From: Gerris lacustris
Lineage: Eukaryota > Arthropoda > Insecta > Hemiptera > Gerridae
NCBI GenBank assembly: GCA_951217055.1
Contig: OX578279.1
Span: forward strand, 27,120,173 to 27,184,172
DNA length: 64,000 nt
Reading direction: 5' to 3'
Of the stretch, positions 1 through 11,947 are shown piece after piece. The translations under genes were made by a program, and so were the position numbers. Each line of letters opens with the position of its first letter. Within the stretch, counting starts at the first letter, position 1. The notes under the pieces were generated by a model. It did no database searches. It had not been told where the DNA came from and saw only the letters and a list, made by a program, of their open reading frames with translations.

Positions 1-1235
1 TACGCACTCGACTGCAATATGAATGAGAATGGATAGGGTCATAGGGTCTTTTAAAAACATAACACCTGGAATTGAATTTACAAGATTAAAGCTGGAAAAA
101 AAATGTATTTTCTTATGTTAGTGTATGCCTGTTTGAAATTATAAACTAAGAATAATTATTAACAGTTAACAATTAAATTAGATTTGGATGTAGAATTCAT
201 ATTCTCGTTTTAGTCAAATCAACTCTCCAAATATTTTAATACTTTTCGGCTTGACCACTTCCAAAACATGGAAATTGAAGCAATTCTCAAACACATCTCC
301 TATGACATAACATGTGCATTACTACATGTAAATATATGTTAAAGATCAATTGCGATTGGACATGTAACATTTCCATATCTTACAATTGAGCATACATATC
401 ATATGCAAATGCTGTCATTACACCAGACATCTTTAATTAATTAATAAAATTATACTTGACATATTATCAACATTTGCAAATTGTTTGTGTATTTTCGGAG
501 TGTAGCGACAAATTCATTAATTTTTCTTAAGAATTAGAAAAATATTCTTTTGAAATTATGATGCTTTAAATTTAAAGCATATGTACGGTGTGATGCAGCA
601 TTAAAACCTGAGACTAATTATGGAAAATATATTTTGTTTTTTGTTAGCACAATGGTTATTGCGGCCCGGATTAGGTGAAATTTACTTATGTTGTATGAAT
701 CTCGTCAGAATAAAATGTGATTTGTTTATTGCCAATTATTAATCTGACCTCAAAGTGTTGACAATAATCACACTTAAGACATCCCTCATCATCTGTGAAC
801 TAATCCCCAATTTAACTGATCCTTTATTCGTACTTTTACTTCATTATTGAAATGCTTGAAGCATATATAAAATATTCGTATTTTGTTATTGCAGTTTAAA
901 AGCATAAAATGGTAAATTTTAAATGTTTTGGTTTAATTGCTTTACCCAATTAAATAAACTAAATCTTTATGTTTAGAAAAATTGAATGTCAGTTTCGATT
1001 ATTGATTGCCCATGGAGCTTAAATTGTTTAATACCAGCAATCAAATAATTATGTTCATTGATAGAGAAATGTGTACCAAATTCCACTAAACAGACACATT
1101 TTTATCCAATTTTCCAGACAAATGACTAAGTTGCATTTTGCTCTTTATAATAGCTGACTGATTTAAAATCTATTTGTTGACGTTTATCATCTAAACTCTA
1201 AAGTTTGAAACTGAAACAAAGGTAGATTATGTTCT
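1..1235. other. A+T-rich DNA, no gene seen
   Basis: No open frame above 60 codons, no tRNA-like sequence and no repeat shared with the rest of the window were found by eye. The segment has only short A/T runs. Confidence 0.5.
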
Positions 1236-1239
1236 ACGC

Positions 1240-1860
1240 AACATGAAAGATGAGACGAGGGATTGCAGACGTGACCGTAAAATGTTTGTTACATTGGTGC
1301 TAAGAACCAGATGACTTCCTTTTAAAGCTCAATAGCGGGAAGAATTTCGGCTCGTTTCTTCAGACGTTTACAACGTCTACTCGTTCCTCTTCTCTTCAAG
1401 CCAGACGTTTTAACAATAGAAAGACGAGGGAAGGCTCTCTGTTGTCATAACCGTCTGTTCTTGCGAGGAGAGAGAGACGGTTCTCAAGGTGGGAAATACG
1501 AAAATCGTTGACAATCGATAAATCAGAGAGGGAGTGAGTATAGAAAGACGCCTGTTAAGAATAAAGTGTACGGGTGAGAAAGCGCTCTACTCCATGCCAT
1601 ACTGAGACTTCACTGTGGCATTTGTAACAGATTCAGCGATTTATCCCATTGAAAAGGGCGAGTGTACGATGGGAAAGTCGCTTTTCGCCGAGCTATGATG
1701 GATAGCTTACCCCCTTCTCGAGAAGAAAGAAAAGCCCTCGTCTCTCAGCTACCAGCTACACCGACAGATTTCTACTCTTTACTCGATTCATCATAAAGAC
1801 GCAATCCACTGTGAAATAACATTAACTATGTTTAACTCCGGCGCGATAAGTCATCTCGTC
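1240..1860. other. G+C-richer unique island, non-coding by eye
   Basis: About 600 bases are clearly richer in G+C than the flanks and contain purine/pyrimidine-biased stretches such as GAGGAGAGAGAGACGG. No open frame above 60 codons crosses it and it matches no other part of the window, so it is not one of the repeat families seen here. It could be a conserved non-coding element, an untranslated exon or part of a non-coding RNA. No splice or promoter signal decides between these. Confidence 0.35.
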
Positions 1861-2215
1861 AAGACAACCCCTGTTACTTTTCTCTTTTCATAATTATACC
1901 CTTTTTTTTATAGCTTGTATTATCTACTCTATCTTTTATGGTACAAACAAATGTTGAACATGGAAACTGTAATACTTGATTCAATTACTTTTTGCCTAGC
2001 CAGATTAATTGCTGTTTTTATCCTTTATTAGTATTTGATGTTTCAAATTAATTTTAATTAATATTACATACCAAGTTTCTTGTTACACCATATTATTAAT
2101 ATAAAAATAAGATACAGATTGTTTATTTAATGAAATAAATAAGTGTTAACTAACAATGTACATTATTGCGGTTGTTTTGAGCGAGATTTTGTAGTACCAC
2201 ATTATGAACACATAT

Positions 2216-2435
2216 GTTAATAGAAAGTAACAAAACAATATTGCCACCACAATTTTATATTATAGTTGACAAACGTGTTTCGACATTTTTAAGTGTTAAA
2301 AGATTAAGAGTACGATCTCTACTCTTAATATTATGTTAATACTCAACACTGACGATTATATAAAATGTGGAAACGTGTTTCTTAAGTATAATATAAAATT
2401 ATAGTGGCAATATTGATACGTTACTTTCTATTAAC
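2216..2435. repeat. Foldback (hairpin) element, about 100-bp arms
   Basis: The left edge GTTAATAGAAAGTAAC is the reverse complement of the right edge GTTACTTTCTATTAAC. Inverted similarity continues with mismatches through an AATATTGCCAC segment to a centre where ATTAAGAGTA and TACTCTTAAT flank seven bases. No coding frame lies inside. This is the structure of a MITE or foldback transposon. No convincing target duplication is visible, so the superfamily is open. Confidence 0.7.
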
Positions 2436-3220
2436 GATGTAAAACTAAATCAGCCCAAAGGTAAAAGGAATATGACTAAATTTAAGCCAAATTGAACAAA
2501 TAATACATCTATATTAATGTCACACGTATACTAAGTTTCTGACACACATATATACTGCCATAAGCTAACTTCTACTATCTGTAATAAACTGGTATGTAAA
2601 TTGATGACCAATATGTTTCACACTGGTAAAATTTATATACTGGTAATATTTCGGATCTTTTTTTCAGCATATTTTAATTCATAATATTTGGCCTAAAATG
2701 TTTTCTTTGTTTATAATTTAATTAGCTTAAGTAAAATTTCATTCAGATCAATAATACTTAACCGATATGAAGTCCAACCATATATTTATTTAATCTGTAC
2801 TTATTTGGTTTAATGATAGCCTAACGGTTGAGATATAAATTATTATTAAAGAAGGCCAGGAAAGAACTAAAAAACCTTGACTTACGAATTTAGACTTTTA
2901 GACCGTTTCCACAACTTATTCCACCTTCGAATCCTTTATTCCTATTACCTTTTGTAATGTACGCTAAATATAACATAAGAAAGGCTGACTAGCTATTGCG
3001 ATTAACACATAAAATAATTATCAATTTAACAAAATGTCAGTAAATATGCATACTTAATAGAAGATAAATGAAAATAGTCAGCTTTAGCGTGGCACACAGC
3101 ATCCTCGCGTTCCATTTTATGAGTATTAAATAATGTAAAACTCCATTATAAATTAAAATTTTTTGGAGCTAATTCAATTCCCAGTGAGGCCAAATGTATG
3201 TTAATTAAAATAAAATGTGT
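2436..3220. other. A+T-rich DNA, no gene seen
   Basis: No open frame, RNA gene or recognisable repeat was seen in this stretch. Confidence 0.45.
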
Positions 3221-3224
3221 CCAG

Positions 3225-3490
3225 TCGGTTTAAATTAATATGGACCAAACAGTGATTTATTTATGACACACCATCCAAATTTCATTTAAATCGGTAGATA
3301 AGTACTTAAGATATGTTGGTTCGCAAAAATTGAGCGACAGACCGACAGGGAGAAACGGAACCAAAAATATTCCCTGATTCTGAAACGGATTTCTGTCATG
3401 GAATTTTTAAAATCGAAGATATAAAATTTTTCGTTTTCAGAACGATCTCATAGCCTCCGGTCCCTTTAGTAAGCTCGGAAGCAAAAATAT
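3225..3490 (-). repeat. Interspersed repeat R1, copy 1
   Basis: R1 is a roughly 400-bp family present about ten times here. The consensus strand reads TTTCAGACATCAGGGAA followed by a CTGTCGCTCAATTTTGCGAA-like block. The other strand ends in a CTCGGAAGCAAAAAT-like border. This copy lies on the minus strand and keeps that border and the ATTGAGCGACAGACC block, but lacks the distal part. No coding capacity was seen. Confidence 0.75.
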
Positions 3491-3494
3491 AATA

Positions 3495-4160
3495 CAAAAT
3501 AAATTCTTTAAAATAAATAAAACTATATATATTTGGAAAATAACCATTTAATGCACTATAAACATTATAATATTGATAAGTAAATCATATGTTTGACTGC
3601 TTATAAATTACATATTTGTGTAGGACAATATAAACAATTTCATACTAAATTAGATATTCTATTTATTTACAAAGGTCGACCAACATGTTTTCGTTTTTAA
3701 TACAATTTTAAATATTTTCTCAAGAACATTTGGAAAAATAGAGAAATAAATAATTGATTCCCCACATTTTGTTTCTGAATTATTTATGTTACCTATAAAA
3801 ATAATATAGATTAATTTTCTATTATTCTAAAGCAAAATAGATTATAACTGTACTGTTAAATCTATATATATTTATAAGTGTGTGTAAACGTCCAGAAAGA
3901 AGCAAACATAATAATATTGATTTTAAATGAAGTAACTCTACATCTGTACATTTTAAGATGTTTTGTTATAAAAACATTACATAATATTAAAAAAGCTGTT
4001 TTTTTTAACACATGCTGTTTCAATATTGTGGTATTTCTCTTAAAAGGAAATCGAGTAAAAATATAAATAAATAAAATGCAGAAACAAATAAAAAAAATAT
4101 ACTTTAATAAAGATGTCACATGTTTGTTTATATTCACATACTACATCGTAATATAAAAAA
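3495..4160. other. A+T-rich DNA with chance open frames
   Basis: Two overlapping open frames on opposite strands (3862-4137 minus, 3878-4066 plus) are composed almost only of A/T-rich codons and recall no known protein. I treat them as chance. Confidence 0.45.
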
Positions 4161-4530
4161 GATTGGAGTTGAATTTTTATTCATAGGATTTTCTACGCTT
4201 TTTTTTGGGACAAGGGAGGTTATGGTAAGAGAAAAGAATAATATTGCCAGGTAAGAAAAAGAAAAAAAAACATTCAGTGGATTTTCAACGTAAGTGGAAT
4301 CCGTGGAACGGGACAAAGGGTGGAGATACTCCCCTTTACCCCCCTCTTTAGTCTTTCTCTAGACTAGAGAACAGTACTGCTCTCTTTAAAAACAAAAAGA
4401 TGGGAAATAAAGCAAACATACGGAGGAAGAGGGAGGGAAGAAAAGACAAGGCTGTGAGAAGAAACAAAAGCAATATAAAGACAAAACTGTGAGAAAAAGG
4501 AATAAATATGAGATACCTTATAGAAGCAAT
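4160..4530. other. Purine-rich unique island
   Basis: A segment with long A/G-rich runs (GGAGGAAGAGGGAGGGAAG and neighbours) and local pyrimidine runs. The minus-strand frame 4134-4316 has no recognisable motif. No match elsewhere in the window. Confidence 0.3.
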
Positions 4531-4929
4531 GCCTCAGGAGCAATGTTTACCGATGTTTATGGCTGTATAAAGACAAAACTATACCATATCGGATAACGCT
4601 TGCCTAGCAAGCCGTTATACAAGGCGTTTGTGGTTTCCATTCCAACCCTTTTTATGATACGGTTTTTCCCTTGTGTATAGAAGTTTCAAATAACAACTGC
4701 ATGTAATATATTAATGAGCATGTGAAAAAATAGATTTTTAAGGAAGCATTTTAATAGATTTTCGAGTATATTATTATAGTAAGAAAGACAAGGCGAGACT
4801 TTTTACCTCGATTTGGTATTCCCATTGTTAATTAGGCATTGTTTTGATTCTCTAAGAGATAGCATGCAAAACAAGTGTCTGACTTAACATCAAGCAAGAA
4901 TTTTGTGAACAAAAGTTAATCTTTTAGTA

Positions 4930-5353
4930 CCTTTTAAGAATATGTGATCGGCTAAGTTCGTCTGCGGGGCATAGCTTGGCAATAGGCATTTAAAAAAAAG
5001 AAAAACGATGCAGAGCAGCCGTATCCCACCAATTATGGTGGACAATGTGATTTTCATAATCCATAGTACAAAATTAGTTAGTAGACCAAAAATCCAGTTG
5101 ATGTTAGTTTGTCACTTGATAGGTGAACACCTTGATTTCGAGTAATATTTGAATAACTAACGTGTCAAGTGACAAACTAACATCAACTTGATTTTCAGTC
5201 TACTAACTAATTTTGTATCCAGAATCATGAAAATCATATTCCACCATAATTGGCGGGACAAGGCCGCTTTCCACCGGTTTTTTTTTTCTTTTCAAATGCC
5301 TATAGCCAAGCTATGTCCCACAGGCGAACTTAGCCGACCACATTTTCTTAAGG
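4930..5353. repeat. Large foldback element, about 190-bp arms
   Basis: Left arm (about 4930-5123) and right arm (about 5163-5353) are inverted copies. Both contain GATGTTAGTTTGTCACTTGA, an ACAAAATTAGTTAGTAGAC block, CAATTATGGTGG, a CATAGCTTGGC block and TCGGCTAAGTTCG, in mirrored order. The loop is about 40 bases. The arms differ at several positions and by small gaps, so the inversion is not recent. The plus frame 5188-5382 lies inside the right arm and is not a gene. Confidence 0.85.
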
Positions 5354-5377
5354 CGGGGCGGGAACCTGTAGTGTTTT

Positions 5378-5651
5378 CGTAGTTAACAAATAGGGCCTCT
5401 ATTTTAAGAGATAGAGAGCTGATTTTTTTTCAAAAGATTCACAACTAAATCCCAAAGGGCGGCTAGTTTTTAGATTTTTTATATTTGGTTTATTTTAGCC
5501 CTAAAAAAGCTCTAAAAGTCAAAAATTGTATTTTCATGAACGAAATTCAAAATTCTAAAAACTAGCCGCCCTTAAGAAGCATTAGTAGATGCCAAATATG
5601 TAAAAATTATTTTAAAATAATTAAATTTGGAGGCTGCATTTGTTAACTACG
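5378..5651. mobile_element. MITE-like element with 14-bp TIRs
   Basis: The element starts CGTAGTTAACAAAT and ends ATTTGTTAACTACG, a perfect 14-bp inverted pair. A second internal inverted pair of 18 perfect bases, GGGCGGCTAGTTTTTAGA, sits at 5457-5474 and 5554-5571. At 274 bp it is too short to code for a transposase and no frame of note is present. GGGACAAGGCCG occurs both to the left (in the foldback at 4930-5353) and just to the right, which suggests insertion into or beside related DNA. No clear target duplication was seen. Confidence 0.7.
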
Positions 5652-5869
5652 ATTTGACGGGACAAGGCCGTCCGCTACTGAACCTGGTGGAATTTTAATG
5701 TACTAGTGAATTAGGTTCTATTCAGATTGAGGAAGGGAATGAAAGGTGGAGTGTCATGTGTACCGAGTCCCGGGTACTCCCACCCTGACTGCCTCTAGTT
5801 CTAACCCTCTTCCTTATCTCTTACTTATACCAACACAACTTATACACTTTAATGAACTAGTATAATGTC

Positions 5870-6240
5870 TTCGATATCAAAAATTACAAGACAAAAATCC
5901 GTTTCAGATATCAGAACTTTTTCGGTCCCTCTGTCTGCATCCATTTTTTTTTAACTAACATAATTCAAAAACTGCTTATCTAATTATAATAAAATATATA
6001 CTAATGGTAGTTCATAATTAGCCATTGTTGGTCCCATTTAAACTTCTACTTCTGCCCCTATTTCTTTCTCTTCCACAGTGTTCAAAAATACGTTTATTTA
6101 CACTTATATCTTCAAAATAATGTTCTGATTTTCAAGAAATTTGGATGGTTTACAGTAGTCCTAAGATAGCTCAAGATTAATTTCAACCACCTGTACCTGT
6201 GCTCATTAAATATTGCTAAATTATACCTATAATAAAACCA
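5870..6240 (+). repeat. Interspersed repeat R1, copy 2
   Basis: Plus-strand copy of R1. It shows AAATCCGTTTCAGATATCAG, a CTGTCTGC block, CAAAAACTGCTTATC, CATTGTTGGTCCCAT, TTCTCTTCCACA and TTTATTTACAC in the family order, and extends further 3' than copy 1. Confidence 0.8.
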
Positions 6241-6339
6241 AATTATTTAATAAATTAACCGCTAATATATAACAATAACCGTTTTCTATAGTGGGCTATA
6301 TTGGTACTCTCACTACAATTTTGGCAGATTTATAATAAA

Positions 6340-6860
6340 AAAACCGTTCCGCGCCAACTCAAACAAACTTTAAGAGTTAATAATTACATAGTCTAGTGTT
6401 CACTATTTATTAGTTTTCGTAGGTATATTTAATTATTTTAGACTATTTACCATGCAAATAACTTCTCCTCGGCGGGAAATCGAACCCGGCCTCTTTCCGT
6501 CCCAGTGTAAAGCTATTTTCTCAGGAACTAGATTTTCCCGGGAGAACGGCTTATATATTTAGATTCGTATTTAAATAGACTACATTTTATAATTTTATAA
6601 TCAAATTCCTCGGAACTGTTTTCGAGAAATGATTTCTTTTTACGTTTTTTTGAGTTTTTGGGGGTAGTGCCCCAAACAGTTTTTGGAACTAAAATTAATT
6701 TCACAATTTCGCCTGGGGGTAAGAGTTTTTTGAACATGTATGCCAAATTTCGTCAAAATTGGCCCAGTAGTTTAACCTCAGGGGACCTCAAAACGTGTAA
6801 ATCACACATCGCGCCATGAAAATATTTTTTCTTTATGCGAGAAAGTAAAAAAAGAAAATT
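6340..6860. repeat. Repeat R2, copy 1, with tRNA T-arm-like segment
   Basis: R2 shares, in order, an ACTCAAACAAACTTT border, a segment GAAATCGAACCCGG that on the minus strand resembles a tRNA T-arm (B box), AACGGCTTATAT, TTTTGGGGGTAG, TTTCGCCT, ATGTATGCCAAATTTCGTC, GGGACCTCAAAACGTG and a terminal hairpin close to CTTTCTC...GAGAAAGTAAAAA. Copies lie at 11.9, 24.5 and 52.5 kb. The T-arm-like part sits in the middle rather than at an end, so this is not a classical tRNA-headed SINE. Chance open frames (6528-6746 minus) are internal to the repeat. Confidence 0.8.
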
Positions 6861-7049
6861 TAAATAAATTAGACAATAATGAATTGTAAAAGTATAAAAT
6901 CATTAGAGATTGGCAAATTACTGATTGGCAGACAATTTTTCTTTACACTAGTTTGGCCAATCAATTATGTATTCATTTTACTATAAACCTGACAAGATAA
7001 CAAATTTTTCTTTCGAGCTTACAGCTTACCTAAGACAATGTAAGTTATG

Positions 7050-7420
7050 TGATGTTTAATGTTTCCGATTTTAAAACTTTTAAAACAGAAATCCGTTTCA
7101 GACATCAGGGAACATTTTTGGTTTAGTGCTTGTCTTTCGCCCATTTTTTGCGAGCCAACATATTTCAAAAACTGCTTATCCGATTTAATGAATTTAGATG
7201 GTATCTAGTATTTAGAATTCAGATAGAATTAGTCATTGACATTGTTGGTCATTGTTTGTCATTGTTGGTCCCATATAAGTTTCAAACTTCTGCTCTCATT
7301 AGTTTCTCTTCCACATGCACGTAAACATACATTTATTTACACCTATATCTTCAAAAATACATCTGATTAATTTAAAACGACTCAGCTCTTTAAATTTTGC
7401 AAGTTAAAAAAGCAAGGTTA
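7050..7420 (+). repeat. Interspersed repeat R1, copy 3
   Basis: Plus-strand R1 with TTTCAGACATCAGGGAACAT, GCGAGCCAACATATTTCAAA and TTCTCTTCCACATG in order. The GTCATTGTTGGTC block is locally repeated three times (about 7230-7270), a small tandem expansion not seen in the other copies. The frame 7130-7324 is inside the repeat. Confidence 0.8.
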
Positions 7421-7654
7421 TGATAATTTCTTCATATAATTATATTTTTGCTTTTGCCAACACCAAAATCTACAAATAATTTAAAATTATAGATCACGTT
7501 AATGCTTTTAATTTTTATTACAAATAATATACAAAAACAACTAAAAATTGTAAAAAAAAAATTTGTAAGAAATTGTTTGGGCATAATTACAATATTTGAA
7601 ATTTTTTCACCATCACTACTGTAACAAAATCATTATAGACCAATAAAAAGTCTT

Positions 7655-7915
7655 TTTAGGGTTTCATTGGTAAAACAAAAAAAGAAACCCTTATGGTTTC
7701 GTTCCTGCGTCTGTCTGTCCGCCTGTCGCTCTGTACGGTTCCAATAACTTGTGAATCAAAAGAGACAAAAGCATGAAACTTTCCAGTTTTAAAGATCGTT
7801 TTGACGCGCACACAAAAAAAAATACAGTGAACTGAAAATTATTAGCTGTACAAATTCAAAATGGTGGATAATTGACGTCACGCGAGTGGGGTATCAAATG
7901 AAAGGTATTGAAGAG
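7655..7915 (-). repeat. Insect-type TIR repeat (R3), inverted copy of 47.1-47.4 kb
   Basis: Reads from the border AGGGTTTCATTGGTAAAAC through AAAGAAACCCTTATGGTTTC, a GTCTGTCTGTCCG run, AACTTGTGAATC, AAACTTTCCAG and GGTATCAAATGAAAGGTATT. The same blocks occur in opposite orientation at 47110-47421. Only this end is present. The other end is lost or replaced by the abutting R1 copy. Confidence 0.75.
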
Positions 7916-7929
7916 TATAGATTACTACT

Positions 7930-8305
7930 TTTGATAAAGCAACAACATTTTATAAAAAATCAGATGAGTACTTTTCTAGATATAGATGTAAATAAATGTA
8001 TGTTTGTGCGCATATGGAAGAGAAACAAGTAGGCGCAGAAGTTCGAAACTTACGCGGGACCGCAACAAACGCCTAATTATTACCTATACGATCCATTTCA
8101 TTAAAATCGGGCAGATAGGTTTTATGATTATGTTTCGCAAAATTGAGTGATAGACAGAACAACATACAGAACTAAAAATGTTCCCTGATGTCTGAAAAGG
8201 ATTTCTGTCTTAGAAGTTTTGAAATCGGAGACAAAAAAGTTTGTCCTTCACAACGATCACATAAGTTCCGTTACCTTCGATAAGTACGAAAGCAAAAATA
8301 TGGGT
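7930..8305 (-). repeat. Interspersed repeat R1, copy 4
   Basis: Minus-strand R1, nearly full length. It carries GATATAGATGTAAATAAA, GGAAGAGAAACAAGTAGGCG, TTGAGTGATAGACAGA, a degenerate CCTGATGTCTGAAA block and the border TACGAAAGCAAAAAT. It directly follows the R3 fragment. Confidence 0.8.
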
Positions 8306-8309
8306 CATG

Positions 8310-9720
8310 CAAACGAAAACTGAGGTTATAAAAATAGACAATTTTCCCTTTTTTCTTGGGCTCAAAGGGTGATTCTTGAGGTTATTGCTAATTATCTCGA
8401 TAAGTATATTTGAATTGAAATATTACAGATCAAAGTTTAAGATCTTGAAAATACACATACATTTAATTTTTTCTAGAAAGAAAAAGTTAGTAATTGGTCG
8501 AAATATAGCACAAGAAAATTAGTTATAATAAAGAAATTAGCAAAGCTAGAGTTCTCTCAACTTAATTAATTTCAGATTTTCAAATTGCATCTTATTATTT
8601 CAACAGTTTACGCAAGTTTATTGTTCTTAAAATTTGACTGATTAAGGTCTTTGAAAATGGTCAAAATAGCTCAAATCTTCAAAACATTATAATAACTGTG
8701 TAACGATTATTGTTTATATTATATGTTATATAAATAAAAATAGATTTTCGGCTCTTTCGACTATATTGTTAAAGAGCTGTAACTCAAAAAACTGTAACTT
8801 ACAAAAATTGTCAGGACTGAAAATATTTTTTTTTTCTCTACAAAATCTTTTTTGTTTAACATCTCGGTGAGTTTATATAACCTTTATGAATTTATGAACC
8901 TAACACAAATTACATCGCATGTCATTTTTTATGGTCTTCAAATTTTAACTCTGGTTATATTTCTTATTATGATTTGTTAATATCTAGTAAAAACAAATTA
9001 AAAGTTAACGAGGAATATATGTTTTAATTTATATGAAGATTTGAGTGTACGTACATTCGAAGACTTAATTTTTTTTGCGCGTTTCGACTGACGCACAAAA
9101 AAAGTTTACTGAGCTGTAATTAGTAGGTTTAAAAATTCATTTGATTTGAATGGTTAATATAAATTAAATAAACAATATTTTATAGTGCAAATAACTTAAT
9201 TGTTGTTAATTTTTCTGTTGTATTTTTTTAAAAAATTACGTAGTTTCATTAAAATTCCAGTTTGAACTTGATAAAAATGTTAATTTTTATTCTTTTCCAC
9301 TATTTTACTCCATAGCCATGATCCTATCGAAAAAATATACATCTTACATAAATTAATGCTAGATTCCAAATCCCATAAGGATATTTATAGAAGTACACTT
9401 CCCCAAAATTTGAATATTTTCTTGAGTCCTAAAAATTACACAGCACAAATTCATATTTATTTATTTATTTATAAGAAAATTAAATTAAATTTACACAGAA
9501 AAGAAGGCTTCTACTACCAATTCTATAACCATAAGATTTCAAAGAAAAAAGTATATAATAATTATATATTAATTATATTATCATGGTCTGGGTCTGTCAA
9601 TTAGTGTGCCACATAGCTACCTCGGGGAATGCTTTCACAGTCTATATTATTGTCAAAGTTATTAAATTTTCCCCCGTTTTTTAAATTTGTCAAAATTGTT
9701 TTGATTTTAATTGAATGAAT
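8310..9720. other. A+T-rich DNA, no gene seen
   Basis: The frame 9356-9604 (82 codons, plus) is rich in Lys, Asn, Ile and Tyr as expected from A/T-rich sequence. No family is recognised. The rest holds no repeat that I can match within the window. Confidence 0.45.
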
Positions 9721-9724
9721 GTAT

Positions 9725-10115
9725 AAATTTGACAAAATTTAAAGATCCTAGACGGTCTAAATTTTGCTAGAAGCTACTTCCGATAAACTACCCAAAACGT
9801 ATGAAGATATAGGAGTAAATAAATCTGTTTGTGCGAATGTGGAAGAGATGCAAATGAATGCCGAAGGTGGAAACTTATATGGGGCCCAACTAACTAACTC
9901 AATGGACTATTTTTAACCTACCCTCGAAATTTCATTAAAATCGGGCGAGCGGTTTTTATCACGTGTTATTCGCAAAAATTGAGCAACAGACAGACACGGA
10001 ACCATGTGTTCCCATGATGTCTACATCGGATATCTATCTTGGAAAAAAAAAATGTTCTTTCTGCGGAGCGATTGAGTACATAGTTTCCGTTACTTTCGGT
10101 AAGGATGGAAACAAA
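9725..10115 (-). repeat. Interspersed repeat R1, copy 5
   Basis: Minus-strand R1 including the rarely kept distal part (TTTGACAAAATTTAAAGATC), ATAGGAGTAAATAAATCTGT, ATTAAAATCGGGCGAGCGGT, TTGAGCAACAGACAGACACG and the end GTAAGGATGGAAACAAAT. It is more diverged than copies 3 and 4. Confidence 0.75.
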
Positions 10116-10910
10116 TGATAAATTTTAGTTATATGTAAATGAAACAATGGAAAATAGTGACAATAAAACGACATTCAAAATTCAGGGTAAGCGGTCTAAG
10201 GGGTACAAACGGTAACGGTCAGCCACTGAAACTTGAAAGCCTCCAAAGACAAAAAAACAACAAAAAAAAAAAAAAAAATGTAATGCGAATACCTAGGTAT
10301 TTTTGTTTTGCCCGGCCGCTAAATAAGATCGTGTTTATTATTGTTGTTGATAGTGAAATGTAGAAAAGAGAGAGTGCGACAATGTAAGGTTTGATTAGAA
10401 AGGGAACTACTCATGGAAGGGAGATGTTATATTTATTATGTCTTTAGGAAGATAGAAGAGGGGTGAAGGTCAAATGATGCCGCGATTGTCAGACCCATCT
10501 AGCGGCTGAAGGAGGCAAGATTTTCTGAAGAAATCAGCGACCGGTGCGGTAAATCGGTATACTAATTGTAGGAGAAGGGACAGCGGATTACGACGAACTA
10601 TATCACGTAGCCCACCGAGTATGAGTTCGACATCGCTTCCCGCCCCGCCTTAAAGGGCACCAAAAGATTTAACTATACACATAATTCGAACTTGATATTA
10701 GTCAGACTCTTTTTTGCACGCTATCTCCTGGACTATAATAAAAAGAGGTTATTAAGCCCAGCCGAAAATCCTGCTCCTAAAGAAGTCAACATTTACATGC
10801 TCATAATAATAGAGCCAAAAAAAGTCCAAGGTGAAGACAAAATATAGCTAATATAATATAACTATGAAGAATGAGGATGATTTTACTTCAATGCTTTTAT
10901 ACCAAATGCA
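10116..10910. other. Mixed unique DNA, no gene recognised
   Basis: Contains an A17-class run near 10260-10277 that ends one chance frame (10139-10363) and a G+C-richer stretch (10440-10660). TTCCCGCCCCGCCT at 10638-10651 is the reverse complement of bases next to the 4.9-kb foldback, perhaps a shared element border. Confidence 0.35.
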
Positions 10911-10914
10911 ATCA

Positions 10915-11270
10915 AAGTTCCGAAGTTTTTAAAAGTCTCAGATTTCAAAAATTCCAGGACCTATAAATCAGTTTCAAACATCAAGAAATATTTTTGTTAC
11001 GTATGTCTTAAAATTAATAAGTATTTCGATTATAAATGATTTGAAAATATTTGAGTGATCACCCAAAAAAGTCAAAACGGCAATTTTTTTGAGAATGACC
11101 CATATATGGCGGTCTGTCCATCAACATTTCTGCGAACCACCAAATCTTGAAAAACTAATTGTCTAATTTTAATAAAATTTTGTAGTAGATCATAATTATA
11201 GTACATTCTACGCAAAGTTAATATTGATTGTACATATATGTGTGACCCCACCAAGAATCGAAACAGGTTC
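10915..11270 (+). repeat. Interspersed repeat R1, copy 6 (degenerate)
   Basis: Two blocks match R1 in order, ATCAGTTTCAAACATCAAG near 10970 and TCTGCGAACCACCAAATCTT with ATTTTAATAAAATTTTG near 11130-11180. They are separated by about 90 bases that do not match, so this copy is old or interrupted. The minus frame 11072-11335 overlaps it and is not supported as a gene. Confidence 0.55.
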
Positions 11271-11271
11271 A

Positions 11272-11945
11272 CATCGCATGAGGCCATTCGTCCAATAATA
11301 GGAAGCTTTATGGTCAAACAAAATGTGGCCGACAATTTATTTTAAATCGTGTACAATAATTATTATCTAACTAGACTTTTAATTTAGAATAATTACTTGG
11401 AGAAAAAACAAAGGTTCAAATTACACATCTAAATAAAATAAATAATAAGAATTGAGGATTTCTAAAAATCCAATTAAAAAAATAAAGAAGAAAATAGTGA
11501 GGAGTGTTTGCAGCTGTGTTGATGTTTTGCCAGCTTCCAGGAAATGAAGGTATCTAAGAAACGTTTACTGTATCAGTCAGTAAAAAGAGTTAAAACTCTC
11601 AAACTAATCTCATGTAATATGACAACCATGTTCCCTTTTTCATCAAAACTACTTCCTTTTTGATCTAATTTAATTTTTAGTTATTTTTACTTCACTTTAT
11701 TACAAATTGTAAGCGATCCTAATTAGATAACTAGCATGACATTTATAATTAAATAACGTGACAATGATTTTATATTTTACACACCATATTAATTAAACCT
11801 CTTCCTTTCTCTAATTAAAGTGCATTGTTAAGCTTTTGCCTCTTATATCAAAGAGCATAGAGCCTGATTATTAAGATGAATTAATGGGTTATTTATAATA
11901 GGAATGGCATTAAATATGTTTGCAATTTTTGTTCTACAGAAAATA
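11272..11945. other. A+T-rich DNA, no gene seen
   Basis: No open frame above 60 codons, no tRNA-like sequence and no matched repeat were seen. Confidence 0.4.
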
Positions 11946-11947
11946 TA

